This document shows positions 20,955 through 29,936 of a stretch of 30,158 nt of DNA, one piece after another. Each line of letters starts with the position of its first letter. The first letter of the stretch is position 1. A model generated the notes under the pieces. That model saw only the letters and a program-made list of their open reading frames with translations. It searched no databases and had not been told where the DNA came from. The DNA lies in the NCBI RefSeq assembly GCF_000725805.1, contig NZ_JOFT01000056.1:1-30158 (forward strand), in the 5' to 3' direction. The position numbers and the translations under genes are program-made. The DNA is from Streptomyces xanthophaeus (lineage in GTDB: Bacteria > Actinomycetota > Actinomycetes > Streptomycetales > Streptomycetaceae).

Positions 20955-21416
20955 TCAGCCGCCCAGCGCCGCGAGCAGCCCGCCCAGGGCGGCGGCCGCG
21001 TTCACGGACTCCACCAGCGGGGCCCACCGCTCCAGGGCGGCGCGCAGCCGGGCGGGCAGGCCCGGCCGGATCTCCCCGGCCTCCTCCAGCTCGCCCGCGG
21101 CGTCCTCCAGCGCGGCGTCGAGTCCGGCGCGGCCGCTGCTGCGCGGCAGGCGCACGAGGGCGGCGCGCAGGTCCCGTACCGCTTCGAGGAGTTCCTGTGC
21201 TCCGGGCGGGTCCTGCGGTCCCGGGCCCGTGTGGTGGACGACGGAGTTGGTGTGATGGGCGGCGCCGACGCTGAAGGCGCTGCCGTGCACGGACCCGATG
21301 CTCACGCCTCCGCCGACTGCTGCGCCCCCGCCCCCTCCTCCGTCGCCTTCGCCTCCGCCCGGCCCGGTCCCGGCTCTCGCGCCCGGTCCCTCCCCCGTCG
21401 CCGCGTCATGCGTCAC
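20955..21416 (-). CDS. uncharacterised helical protein with Gly-rich head and SAFSVG/His motif
   Basis: A 153-residue cytoplasmic protein. Residues 1-37 are Gly-rich. Then comes VSIGSVHGSAFSVGAAHHTN (38-57), ending in VVHH (59-62). The C-terminal part is helical (ELLEAVRDLRAALVRL; LPARLRAALERWAPLVESVN). The motif SAFSVG-x3-H[S/T]N-x3-HH recurs at the C-terminus of the product of the preceding gene. The helical part reminds me of an uncharacterised Streptomyces family (DUF5955), a weak recollection. GTG at 21416 has GGGGGAG five bases before it and overlaps the end of the upstream gene by 11 bases, so the two are coupled. No function can be assigned. Confidence 0.72.
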   Translation of the reverse strand: MTHDAATGEGPGARAGTGPGGGEGDGGGGGGAAVGGGVSIGSVHGSAFSVGAAHHTNSVVHHTGPGPQDPPGAQELLEAVRDLRAALVRLPRSSGRAGLDAALEDAAGELEEAGEIRPGLPARLRAALERWAPLVESVNAAAALGGLLAALGG

Positions 21417-23115
21417 TGCTGCTCCCCCTGCTCGAATGATGGCTCGCGTGGTTGCTGTGCCCGCTGCCGCCGACGCTGAAGGCACTGTGGTTGACCGACT
21501 GGATGAAGACCCCGCCTTCGGCGACGGTGACCGCGCGCTCGGCGAACTCCTCGGTGTGCCAGCCCGCCTCGTGCAGGGCCAGGGTGACCCCGCCGACGAT
21601 CCGGTCCTGAACGGTCTTCAGGTAGCGGTCCAGGTCCATCAGCTGGAACAGCGAGGCCCCCTCCTGCGCCGCCAGCTCGCGTACGGAGACGGCCGGCCCG
21701 GCCGGGAGCGCCCCGCCGTGCCCGGCGGTGGCGATCTGCCAGGGACCGCTGCTGCCGCCCCTGAGGGTGGCCAGCGCCCGGCCGAGGGAACGCGGGGCGT
21801 TGCGCAGGGCCCAGACCGCCTTGGCGAAGGGGTTGTTGCGCTGGTGCCTGCGGGCGACGTCGTCGGCTTCCTGGAACTCGGGCCGCACCGGCAGCAGGAC
21901 GTGCGGGGCGACCTCCACCATCAGCATGCCGCCCTGGGTGTGGACCCGTACGAAGACGGTGACGACGAGGTTCTCGTCCCAGCCGCCGACCCGGACGCGC
22001 AGGAAGTGCCTGCGGCGCTCCCCGCCCTCCTCCACGGCGGCGTCGCGGTGCGCGGCGAAGGCCCCGGCGGACAGGTCGGGGCTGCGGGTGTCGCGCAGTC
22101 CGGCGGCGGGCAGGAACACGCATTCGTCGACGACCAGTTCCCGCAGCCGGTCCAGTACGGCGGCCTCCGCCTCGGGCGATCCGTGCGGCGAGGGCACGCG
22201 CAGGGACTCCAGCATCGGCCGGATGCGTTCCACGAGGCTGAGGTTGTCGAGCGGCTGCGGGGTCCCGTCGCCGCGCGGGCGCAGCTCGACGGAGAGCTGC
22301 CAGGGCCGGTGGGCGCGGCCCGCGCCGCAGAAGGGGTCGTCGATGCTGTAGAGGATCAGGGGGGCGTGCTGGGTCGCCGCGATCCGGTCCCGGGCCGCCT
22401 GGAAGCGGACGCCGCCGGCGAGGTCGGCCCCCGGGGCGGCGTAGGCCTGGCGGCTGAGGTCCTTGAGGATGACGCGGGCGAAGTGGCCGCGCTGGAGGCC
22501 GACGACGACCACGAGCAGGAAGAAGACGATCACGGCCGTCCAGCCGTAGCCCTGCGCGGCGTAGTAGCCCGTCCGGGGCAGTTCGGTGATGAGGTCGAGC
22601 GGTTCGTACTCGATCGTGGTCGCGGTGATTTCGAGGAGCGTCAGGGTGTCCTGCAGGGCTCCGGCGTGGGTGCGGCCCTCGAGCACGCCGACCAGGACGC
22701 CCCAGCCCGCGGCGCCGAGCAGGACGTAGCCGTAGGTGCGCAGCACCAGGGCGAGGGCGCGGCGGCCGCGGGCGGGACCGGTGCGCCGCCGCAGGCGGGC
22801 CGCCCAGCCGAGCAGGGCCGCGGGCAGGGCCAGGTAGAGCAGGAGGCCCTGGGTGAGCAGCAGCCCGAGGCCCCACACGCCGACCACGGCCGAGGCCCAG
22901 GCGGCTTCGGCGCGGCGGGCCCGCAGGGCGTGGGACAGGACGCGGGTGGCGTCGAATCCGTAGGAGGGCGCGACGAAGCGCTCCTCGTGGACGTAGAGCT
23001 CTTCGATGACCCGGTCGCGGTAGGCCGCGTCGAGGTAGGTGCCGGCGCACAGCAGTCTGCCCGCCTCGCTCAGTGACGGCTCCACCGGTGCTCTGCCGTC
23101 CGCCGTACTCGTCAC
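21406..23115 (-). CDS. uncharacterised four-span membrane protein with large cytoplasmic domain and C-terminal SAFSVG/His motif
   Basis: A 569-residue protein of no family I recognise. About 70 hydrophilic N-terminal residues (LDAAYRDRVIEELYVHEERF) precede four membrane spans: ASAVVGVWGLGLLLTQGLLL, an adjoining LALPAALLGWAA, LVLRTYGYVLLGAAGWGVLV and WTAVIVFFLLVVVVGL, with a short outer loop before the last. A domain of about 330 residues follows, probably cytoplasmic, with mixed strands and helices (LRVRVGGWDENLVVTVFVRV). The C-terminus ends in VNHSAFSVGGSGHSNHASHH (542-560 or so) and a Ser-rich tail, matching the motif in the next gene. GTG at 23115 has AAGGGGG at good spacing. It is the first gene of a three-gene operon with its own candidate promoter and operator (23145-23187). 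Confidence 0.78.
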   Translation of the reverse strand: MTSTADGRAPVEPSLSEAGRLLCAGTYLDAAYRDRVIEELYVHEERFVAPSYGFDATRVLSHALRARRAEAAWASAVVGVWGLGLLLTQGLLLYLALPAALLGWAARLRRRTGPARGRRALALVLRTYGYVLLGAAGWGVLVGVLEGRTHAGALQDTLTLLEITATTIEYEPLDLITELPRTGYYAAQGYGWTAVIVFFLLVVVVGLQRGHFARVILKDLSRQAYAAPGADLAGGVRFQAARDRIAATQHAPLILYSIDDPFCGAGRAHRPWQLSVELRPRGDGTPQPLDNLSLVERIRPMLESLRVPSPHGSPEAEAAVLDRLRELVVDECVFLPAAGLRDTRSPDLSAGAFAAHRDAAVEEGGERRRHFLRVRVGGWDENLVVTVFVRVHTQGGMLMVEVAPHVLLPVRPEFQEADDVARRHQRNNPFAKAVWALRNAPRSLGRALATLRGGSSGPWQIATAGHGGALPAGPAVSVRELAAQEGASLFQLMDLDRYLKTVQDRIVGGVTLALHEAGWHTEEFAERAVTVAEGGVFIQSVNHSAFSVGGSGHSNHASHHSSRGSSSDA

Positions 23116-23144
23116 CGAATCCCCCTTCCGGTGTGCGGAGGGAA

Positions 23145-23187
23145 AACATAGGGGCCCGGCCCGGCCCTGGGTAGGCGTGAACACGCC
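23145..23187 (-). promoter_or_regulatory. candidate promoter and palindromic operator of the 23115-20106 cassette
   Basis: On the minus strand a -10-like TATGTT (23150-23145) sits about 30 bases before the GTG. The -35 region is weak. Upstream lies the perfect palindrome GGCGTG-TT-CACGCC (23187-23174), squeezed between this promoter and the mdh terminator. Palindrome and -10 are seen directly; a regulator is inferred. Confidence 0.45.
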
Positions 23188-23189
23188 AA

Positions 23190-23218
23190 AAGGCCCCGGT
23201 GCGGTGCACCGGGGCCTT
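23190..23218 (-). terminator. intrinsic terminator of mdh
   Basis: AAGGCCCCGGTGC and GCACCGGGGCCTT form a perfect 13-bp stem with the loop GGT, 34 bases after the mdh stop. On the mdh strand the stem is followed by a TTTT tract. This is one of the few textbook intrinsic terminators in the window. Confidence 0.9.
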
Positions 23219-23251
23219 CGGTGGAGCTGTGGAGCAGGTGGAGCAGGTGGA

Positions 23252-24340
<1,089 letters not shown>

Positions 24341-24378
24341 TCAGGCTATCCGACCCGGGAGCGGCCGAACCCCCCGGT

Positions 24379-24409
24379 CCCTGTGGTGCGTCGCACACGG
24401 ACCACAGGG
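24379..24409. promoter_or_regulatory. inverted repeat between the folD operon and mdh
   Basis: CCCTGTGGT (24379-24387) and ACCACAGGG (24401-24409) are exact complements around 13 bases. It could end the folD-DUF3017 transcript or act as an operator for mdh; no T tract follows on either strand. The rest of the 226-bp gap (24242-24467) holds the mdh leader, with a small GGGGCG-TCCC-CGCCCC hairpin. Confidence 0.45.
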
Positions 24410-24467
24410 TTCGAAGGGGAAACCGGACACCCGACCCCTGTTCGCCGGGGGCGGCGTCACGGCAGCG

Positions 24468-25067
24468 CTAGCGCACGGTGAAGCGCACCGCGCCCTCCAG
24501 GAACGGGTTCTCCAGCCACGGCTTGGGCTCCATGACCAGCGCGAGCAGCGTGATCGCCACGCCGAGCAGCCCGTACGTGACCATGTCCGTGAAGCGGGAG
24601 CGCACCGCGAGCATGCCCACCGAAGGCAGTACGCGCCGCAGCACCGAAGCCACGATCAGGGCCACGCCGATCGCCAGGCAGCCGATGCGCGGGTGCCCCA
24701 TCGCCGTGGCCAGCAGCCCGGCCGCGGTCGCGGTGAGCACGGCGAGCATCGGCCACTGGCGGGCGGGCGTGGACACCGCCCCGGGGACGGCGCGGCCGCT
24801 GCCCTCGGGCCGGGCGGTGTCCTGGGTGACCGACGGGAACCGGCGCGACCTGCCGGGCGGCGGCCCGGACCGGGCCACGGCCCGGACGGGGCCGGAGGCG
24901 GGCCCCGCGGCCGCGCGGTCCGGGCCCGCGGCCTGGTCCTGCGGTCCGGCCGCGGGGTCCTGCGGCGCGGCAGGGGAGTCCTGCGGTCCGGGAGCGGACG
25001 GGACGGCCCCGGAGCCGGGCTCCGGTGTGGCGCCCGGCGCCGGCCCCGTGCCGGGTTCAGCCCGCAC
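24468..25067 (-). CDS. DUF3017 family membrane protein
   Basis: A 199-residue protein whose C-terminal half has three membrane spans (about 106-123, 127-144, 161-179: [54 protein letters not shown]), ending [17 protein letters not shown]. This matches the actinobacterial DUF3017 family, commonly encoded right after folD. Residues 1-104 are low complexity, with repeated GPQD/APQD units. The GTG at 25067 lies inside the last codons of folD (11-base overlap), so translation is probably coupled. A later start near residue 98 would remove the repetitive head and is possible. The function is unknown. Confidence 0.82.
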   Translation of the reverse strand: MRAEPGTGPAPGATPEPGSGAVPSAPGPQDSPAAPQDPAAGPQDQAAGPDRAAAGPASGPVRAVARSGPPPGRSRRFPSVTQDTARPEGSGRAVPGAVSTPARQWPMLAVLTATAAGLLATAMGHPRIGCLAIGVALIVASVLRRVLPSVGMLAVRSRFTDMVTYGLLGVAITLLALVMEPKPWLENPFLEGAVRFTVR

Positions 25068-25917
25068 TGGTGATCCGTTCCGCCGCCTCGACGACGTTGA
25101 CGAGCAGCTGCGCGCGGGTCATCGGGCCGACGCCGCCCGGGTTCGGGGAGATCCAGCCCGCCACCTCGGCCACACCGGGGTGCACGTCGCCGACGATCTT
25201 GCCCTGCTCGTCCCGGCTGACGCCGACGTCGAGCACGGCCGCGCCCGGCTTCACGTCCTCCGGCTTGACCAGGTGCGGCACGCCGGCCGCCGCGACGACG
25301 ATGTCCGCCTGGCGCAGCAGCCCCGAGAGGTCGCGCGTACCGGTGTGACAGAGCGTCACGGTGGCGTTCTCGGACTTGCGGGTCAGCAACAGGCCGATGG
25401 AACGCCCGACGGTGATGCCGCGGCCGAGGACGACGACGTGCGCGCCGTTGATCTCGACGCCGTGGTGACGGAGCAGTTCGACGATCCCGTACGGGGTGCA
25501 GGGCAGCGGGCCCGGCTCGTTCAGCACGAGCCGGCCCAGGGACATCGGGTGCAGGCCGTCGGCGTCCTTCTCCGGATCCATCAGCTCCAGGACCCGGTTG
25601 GTGTCGATTCCCTTGGGGAGCGGGAGTTGGACGATGTAGCCCGTGCACGCCGGGTCGGCGTTGAGTTCGCGGACGACCGCCTCGATGTCCTCCTGGGAGG
25701 CCGTCGCGGGCAGTTCGCGCTGGATGGAGGCGATGCCGACCTCGGCGCAGTCCTTGTGCTTGCCGTTGACGTACCAGCGGCTGCCCGGGTCGTCACCGAC
25801 CAGCAGGGTGCCGAGGCCTGGGGTGACACCCCGCGCCTTCAGGGCCGCCACGCGGGCGGACAGTTCGGACTTGATCGCGGCCGCGGTGGCCTTGCCATCG
25901 AGAATCTGGGCGGTCAT
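25057..25917 (-). CDS. folD: bifunctional methylene-THF dehydrogenase / methenyl-THF cyclohydrolase
   Basis: A 286-residue cytoplasmic enzyme that turns 5,10-methylene-THF into 10-formyl-THF with NADP, supplying PurN and PurH. Signature blocks are [15 protein letters not shown] with the catalytic Lys53, [12 protein letters not shown] (Gln97), [11 protein letters not shown] (Asp120), [17 protein letters not shown] in the nucleotide domain, and [15 protein letters not shown] near the end. ATG at 25917 has GGGAGGA upstream. It is the first gene of a two-gene operon with the DUF3017 gene. The upstream gap carries a plausible promoter (25969-25997) and a palindrome CACTTG-N5-CAAGTG (25987-26003). 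No ZTP riboswitch was found here, unlike at glyA. Confidence 0.97.
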   Translation of the reverse strand: MTAQILDGKATAAAIKSELSARVAALKARGVTPGLGTLLVGDDPGSRWYVNGKHKDCAEVGIASIQRELPATASQEDIEAVVRELNADPACTGYIVQLPLPKGIDTNRVLELMDPEKDADGLHPMSLGRLVLNEPGPLPCTPYGIVELLRHHGVEINGAHVVVLGRGITVGRSIGLLLTRKSENATVTLCHTGTRDLSGLLRQADIVVAAAGVPHLVKPEDVKPGAAVLDVGVSRDEQGKIVGDVHPGVAEVAGWISPNPGGVGPMTRAQLLVNVVEAAERITSAG

Positions 25918-25968
25918 GACCCCATCCTCCCGGATGGAGCGCCCCCGGTTCCAGTCAAGGGTCTCACC

Positions 25969-26003
25969 GGTATGCGCGGTTCATTGCACTTGCACAACAA
26001 GTG
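25969..26003 (-). promoter_or_regulatory. candidate folD promoter with overlapping palindrome
   Basis: On the minus strand TTGTGC (25997-25992) and CATACC (25974-25969) are spaced by 17 bases, with a start about 45 bases before the ATG. The palindrome CACTTG-CACAA-CAAGTG (25987-26003) covers the -35. TTGCAC also occurs twice in tandem on the plus strand (25984-25995). Regulator unknown. The rest of the 241-bp gap up to 26158 shows nothing else clear besides GGAGGAA at 26144-26150. Confidence 0.45.
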
Positions 26004-26158
26004 ACGGGCCCGAGGACAACCAACTGGACAATCCCGGGCCGGTCCGACGACGATGCAGCGAAAGAGTGCCGCGGGCAGTGCCGGGGGGCGGACCGCAAGA
26101 TGCAGATTTCCTCCGGGCGTGCCGTGCGTCCCCGCACTTCCACGGAGGAACAGCTCAG

Positions 26159-26776
26159 ATGAGTTTCGGCGACCCCAACAACCCGTACGGCCAGCAGCCC
26201 CAGGCCCCGCAGGGCGGACAGCCCGGCTACGGCTACCCGCAGCAGGCCCCGCAGGGCATCCCGCAGCAGGGCTACGGCTACCCCCAGCAGGGTGCCCCGG
26301 CCGGCTTCCCCGGCGGCTACCCCGGCGCTCCCGTCGAGATGCCGGGCGGCGTCAAGGGCGCCCGCATCATGCTCTACATCCTGGGTGTCTGCCAGGCCGT
26401 CTTCGCGCTGGTCATCTTCGCCGCCTCCGCATGGGTCGCCGATCAGATCTCCACCGCCCTCGACTCGGACGCGACGATCAACAGCGCCGACGCCGACAAG
26501 GCCGCCGCCGTCGGCGCGGGCTTCGTGATCTTCTTCGGCGTCCTGTGCCTGCTCTTCGGCCTGTGGGGCATCCTCACCGCCGCCAAGCTGGGCAAGGGCC
26601 GCACCGGCATCCGCGTCTCGGGCATCGTCTACGCCTCGCTCGTCACGCTGGTCAGCGTCGTCAACCTGCTCGGCGCGAACCTCTTCGCGCTCGTCAGCCT
26701 GGTGCTGGGCATCCTCGTGATCGTCTTCCTCGCGAAGAGCGACGCGAGCGAGTACTTCAACCGCCCGCGCCACTGA
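26159..26776 (+). CDS. four-span membrane protein with Pro/Gln/Tyr-rich N-terminus
   Basis: A 205-residue protein. Residues 1-60 are low complexity and built of G-Y-G-Y-P-Q-Q units, like the heads of many actinobacterial membrane proteins. Four hydrophobic spans follow (about 70-92, 116-142, 152-174 and 176-192). The tail SDASEYFNRPRH is short and charged. The family is a generic DUF4190- or Tic20-like layout that I cannot name. ATG at 26159 has GGAGGAA eight bases upstream, an unusually good site for this window. It is divergent from folD and ends at the strong terminator 26801-26845 shared with purH. Confidence 0.82.
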   Translation: MSFGDPNNPYGQQPQAPQGGQPGYGYPQQAPQGIPQQGYGYPQQGAPAGFPGGYPGAPVEMPGGVKGARIMLYILGVCQAVFALVIFAASAWVADQISTALDSDATINSADADKAAAVGAGFVIFFGVLCLLFGLWGILTAAKLGKGRTGIRVSGIVYASLVTLVSVVNLLGANLFALVSLVLGILVIVFLAKSDASEYFNRPRH

Positions 26777-26800
26777 GCGAACGGCCTACGGCCACAGTCG

Positions 26801-26845
26801 ACGGCGAAGGCCGCGACCCGCAGTGCGGGTCGCGGCCTTCGCCGT
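26801..26845. terminator. bidirectional terminator between the membrane protein gene and purH
   Basis: ACGGCGAAGGCCGCGACCCGC is followed by AGT and then its exact complement: a 21-bp stem with no mismatch and a 3-base loop. It lies between the convergent stops at 26776 and 26865. There are only two T after the stem on the plus strand. Confidence 0.92.
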
Positions 26846-26864
26846 TGTCCGGGGACCGGGACGG

Positions 26865-28448
26865 TCAGTGGAAGAAGTGCCGGGTCCCGGTGAAGTACAT
26901 CGTCACGCCAGCCTTCTTCGCAGCCTCGACGACCTGCTCGTCGCGGACGGAACCGCCCGGCTGGACCACGGCCTTGATGCCGGCCGCGGTCAGGATCTCC
27001 AGCCCGTCCGGGAAGGGGAAGAAGGCGTCGGAGGCGGCGTACGAACCCTGCGCGCGCTCGGCGCCCGCCCGCTCCACGGCCAGCTTCGCCGAGTCGACGC
27101 GGTTGACCTGGCCCATGCCGACACCGACCGAGGCGCCGTCCTTGGCCAGCAGGATCGCGTTGGACTTGACGGCCCGGCAGGCCTTCCACGCGAAGGCGAG
27201 CTCCGCGAGCTCGGCCGGGGAGAGCGCGTCACCGGTGGCGAGCGTCCAGTTGGCCGGGTCGTCGCCCTCGGCCTGGAAGAGGTCGCTCTGCTGGAGCAGC
27301 GCACCGCCGCTGATGGGCTTGAGGTCACCCGGCTGGTGCGGGGTGCCGTCCACCTTCAGCACGCGGATGTTCTTCTTCTTCGCGAGGATCTCGACCGCGC
27401 CGTCCTCGTAGGCGGGGGCGGCGATGACCTCGGTGAAGATCTCCGCGACCTGCTCGGCGAGCGCGACGGTCACCGGGCGGTTGACGGCGATGACCCCGCC
27501 GAACGCCGACAGCGGGTCACAGGCGTGCGCCTTGCGGTGGGCAGCGGCCACATCGGCGTCGACCGCGATGCCGCACGGGTTGGCGTGCTTGATGATCGCG
27601 ACGCAGGGCTCTTCGTGGTCGAAGGCCGCACGGCGGGCCGCCTCGGTGTCCACGTAGTTGTTGAAGGACATCTCCTTGCCGTGCAGCTGCTCGGCGTTGG
27701 CGAGCCCGCCCGGCTGGCCGTCGGTGTAGAGGGCGGCGGCCTGGTGCGGGTTCTCGCCGTAGCGCAGGGTCGACTTGCGCTCCCAGGCGCCGGCCAGGAA
27801 CTCGGGGAGCACGGCCTCCGGCTCCGGGGCGTACGCATTCGTGAACCAGGAGGCCACGGCCACGTCGTAGGCCGCGGTGTGCTGGAAGGCCTCGGCCGCC
27901 AGCCGCTTGCGGGCCGTCAGGTCGAAGCCGCCGTTCTTCGCGGCGTCCAGGACGTCGGCGTAACGGGCCGGGCTGGTGACGACCGCGACGGAGGGGTGGT
28001 TCTTGGCGGCGGCGCGGACCATCGACGGGCCGCCGATGTCGATCTGCTCCACGCACTCGTCCGGGGATGCACCCGACTGGACGGTCGCGAGGAAGGGGTA
28101 CAGGTTGACGACCACCAGATCGAAGGGCTCGACGCCCAGCTCGGCGAGCTGGTTGCGGTGGTCCTCCAGGCGCAGGTCGGCGAGGATGCCGGCGTGCACG
28201 CGCGGGTGCAGGGTCTTGACCCGGCCGTCCAGGCACTCGGGGAAGCCCGTGAGCTCCTCGACCTTGGTGACGGGCACTCCAGCCGCGGCGATCTTCGAGG
28301 CCGTCGAGCCGGTGGAGACGAGGGCGACGCCCGCCTCGTGCAGGCCGCGGGCCAGCTCTTCCAGTCCCGTCTTGTCGTAGACACTGACGAGCGCACGCCG
28401 GATCGGCCGCTGGGTCGTGGTCGGGTCGTTGCTCTCTACGGCGGTCAC
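26865..28448 (-). CDS. purH: bifunctional AICAR transformylase / IMP cyclohydrolase
   Basis: A 527-residue enzyme for the last two steps of IMP synthesis: ZMP (AICAR) plus 10-formyl-THF to FAICAR, then ring closure. The N-terminal cyclohydrolase domain shows [34 protein letters not shown] and NLYPF (residues 18-119). The transformylase domain shows RYGENPHQ (229-236) and IIKHANPCG with the catalytic Lys287-His288, ending [12 protein letters not shown] at 28448 overlaps the purN stop as GTGA (28445-28448), so the pair is translationally coupled. Loss of flux here raises ZMP/ZTP, the signal read by the riboswitch on glyA. Confidence 0.98.
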   Translation of the reverse strand: MTAVESNDPTTTQRPIRRALVSVYDKTGLEELARGLHEAGVALVSTGSTASKIAAAGVPVTKVEELTGFPECLDGRVKTLHPRVHAGILADLRLEDHRNQLAELGVEPFDLVVVNLYPFLATVQSGASPDECVEQIDIGGPSMVRAAAKNHPSVAVVTSPARYADVLDAAKNGGFDLTARKRLAAEAFQHTAAYDVAVASWFTNAYAPEPEAVLPEFLAGAWERKSTLRYGENPHQAAALYTDGQPGGLANAEQLHGKEMSFNNYVDTEAARRAAFDHEEPCVAIIKHANPCGIAVDADVAAAHRKAHACDPLSAFGGVIAVNRPVTVALAEQVAEIFTEVIAAPAYEDGAVEILAKKKNIRVLKVDGTPHQPGDLKPISGGALLQQSDLFQAEGDDPANWTLATGDALSPAELAELAFAWKACRAVKSNAILLAKDGASVGVGMGQVNRVDSAKLAVERAGAERAQGSYAASDAFFPFPDGLEILTAAGIKAVVQPGGSVRDEQVVEAAKKAGVTMYFTGTRHFFH

Positions 28449-29068
28449 TGGATTGTTACCTTTCGTCCCTCAATGCGGTAGCCGTGCCGGGCCAGACGCC
28501 CCACGACATCGACGAGCAGCGCTCGCTCGACTTCCTTGATGCGCTCATGGAGAGCGGCTTCGTCGTCCTCGTCCCGGACCTCGACCACACCCTGGGCGAT
28601 GATCGGACCGGTGTCCACGCCCGCGTCCACGAAGTGGACCGTGCAGCCGGTGACCTTCGCCCCGTAGGCGAGGGCGTCGCGCACGCCGTGCGCGCCGGGG
28701 AAGGCCGGGAGGAGAGCGGGGTGGGTGTTGACGAACCGTCCGCCGAAGCGGCCGATGAACGCCTTGCCCACGATCTTCATGAACCCTGCGGACACGACGA
28801 GGTCCGGCGCGTGGGCGTCGGTCGCCTCGGTGAGGGCGGTGTCCCACTCCTCACGGCTCCCGTACGCCTTGACCGGGCACACGAAGGTGGGGATTCCCGC
28901 CTTCTCGGCCCGCTCCAGGCCGGCGATGTTCTCGCGGTCGGCCCCCACGGCGACGACTTCGGCCCCGAAGCCCTCCGCTCCGCCGGGGTGGGCGTCGATG
29001 GCGTCGAGCAGGGCCTGGAGGTTGGTGCCGGAACCGGAAACCAGCACGACCAGGCGGGAGGCGGCCAT
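28445..29068 (-). CDS. purN: phosphoribosylglycinamide formyltransferase
   Basis: A 207-residue enzyme that formylates GAR using 10-formyl-THF, the third step of purine synthesis. The phosphate loop is [13 protein letters not shown] (Ser11-Asn16). The catalytic residues appear in [16 protein letters not shown] (Asn114, His116) and [13 protein letters not shown] (Asp152), and the length is normal. ATG at 29068 has AAGGG seven bases upstream. An in-frame ATG at 29116 has GGAG upstream and would add 16 residues not usual in the family, so it is a real but weaker alternative. It is the first gene of the purN-purH operon, with a promoter at 29147-29174. Confidence 0.96.
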   Translation of the reverse strand: MAASRLVVLVSGSGTNLQALLDAIDAHPGGAEGFGAEVVAVGADRENIAGLERAEKAGIPTFVCPVKAYGSREEWDTALTEATDAHAPDLVVSAGFMKIVGKAFIGRFGGRFVNTHPALLPAFPGAHGVRDALAYGAKVTGCTVHFVDAGVDTGPIIAQGVVEVRDEDDEAALHERIKEVERALLVDVVGRLARHGYRIEGRKVTIQ

Positions 29069-29146
29069 GGGTGGCCCTTTCTGGCGGGAAACACGTCGTT
29101 CGTCTTGTGTGGTCATACGAAACTCCGGGTCCCCGATATACAGCGG

Positions 29147-29174
29147 ACCATACGAAGCCACCGACCGCCTGCAA
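29147..29174 (-). promoter_or_regulatory. promoter of purN-purH
   Basis: On the minus strand TTGCAG (29174-29169) and TATGGT (29152-29147) are spaced by 16 bases, a good principal-sigma match. The start would be near 29140, about 70 bases before the purN ATG. No purine riboswitch or ZTP motif was found in this leader. Confidence 0.6.
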
Positions 29175-29225
29175 CGATACCGGCACACCGGACAGCCCCC
29201 GAGGGACGGGGGCACAGCCGAGGGG

Positions 29226-29231
29226 TAGCGT
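29226..29231 (+). promoter_or_regulatory. -10 box for the 29313 gene
   Basis: TAGCGT on the plus strand, within GAGGGGTAGCGTCTGG, is a common streptomycete -10. It gives a leader of about 75 bases to the ATG at 29313. The -35 region is G-rich and not consensus. Confidence 0.4.
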
Positions 29232-29312
29232 CTGGCCTACAGGCCGCGAACCGGCCTCACCTCGCCACGACGTCTCCTCGACGTCCATGACACAGGGGAA
29301 GAAACGCACCCG

Positions 29313-29936
29313 ATGCCGGACCGCCGCCAGCCCGACTCCTCCACCGACGACAACCCCTTCGCGGCGCCCCCGGAAGGTCGGCCCGACCAGCCGTGGCAGC
29401 CGCGCAGCGGCGGCGACGGCCGGGGCGGGGACGGCCCGAAGGACCCCGAGGGACAGGACAAGGGCCCTGCCCGCTGGGACCCGACGGACCCGATCCAGCG
29501 CCGCGCCCGCTACGCGCTGCTCGCCGGCATGTGGGGCTTCTTCTTCGGGATCTTCGGGATCCCCTCGGTCGGCCTGCTCCTGGGGGCGCTCGCCCTGTAC
29601 TGGGGGATCAGCGCACTGCGCGGCAAGCCGGGGGAGCCCGCGGATGCCGGGGGCTCCGCCGGGGGCTCCGGCGCCCGCACGCCCGGACAGGCTCCGGCGC
29701 AGGGCGGCCTCGCGGCCCTCGGCGCGGCGGCCCGGCCGCAGCGGACGGCGGCGGTGAGCGGCCTGGTCACGGCCTCACTGGCGATCCTGCTGGCCATGAC
29801 CTCGTACGGGCTCCAGCTCGCCTACAAGGACTTCTACGTCTGCCGCGACGACGCCCTCACCAAGACGGCGGAACTCCAGTGCAACACCCTCCTCCCGGAC
29901 AACGCCCTGGGCAAGATCCTCCAGGTCCAGCGCTAG
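29313..29936 (+). CDS. membrane protein with disordered head and Cys-pair tail, unknown function
   Basis: A 207-residue protein. Residues 1-60 are hydrophilic, rich in Asp, Pro and Gly. Hydrophobic segments follow at about 66-82 and 83-102 (WGFFFGIFGIPSVGLLLGAL), a Gly/Ala/Pro loop, and a further span at about 146-168 (LVTASLAILLAMTSYGLQLA). The tail YKDFYVCRDDALTKTAELQC has two Cys (177, 190) and ends NALGKILQVQR. The repeated N-terminal pattern of two short spans resembles DUF4190-type proteins; I cannot place it more exactly. ATG at 29313 follows AGGGGAAG. It is divergent from purN. Confidence 0.8.
   Translation: MPDRRQPDSSTDDNPFAAPPEGRPDQPWQPRSGGDGRGGDGPKDPEGQDKGPARWDPTDPIQRRARYALLAGMWGFFFGIFGIPSVGLLLGALALYWGISALRGKPGEPADAGGSAGGSGARTPGQAPAQGGLAALGAAARPQRTAAVSGLVTASLAILLAMTSYGLQLAYKDFYVCRDDALTKTAELQCNTLLPDNALGKILQVQR

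Noticed and set aside
29069..29312. Second ZTP riboswitch before purN
   Set aside because: The invariant GACUGGCG and CGCCUGGGC elements are absent on the minus strand here. The folD leader was checked with the same result.
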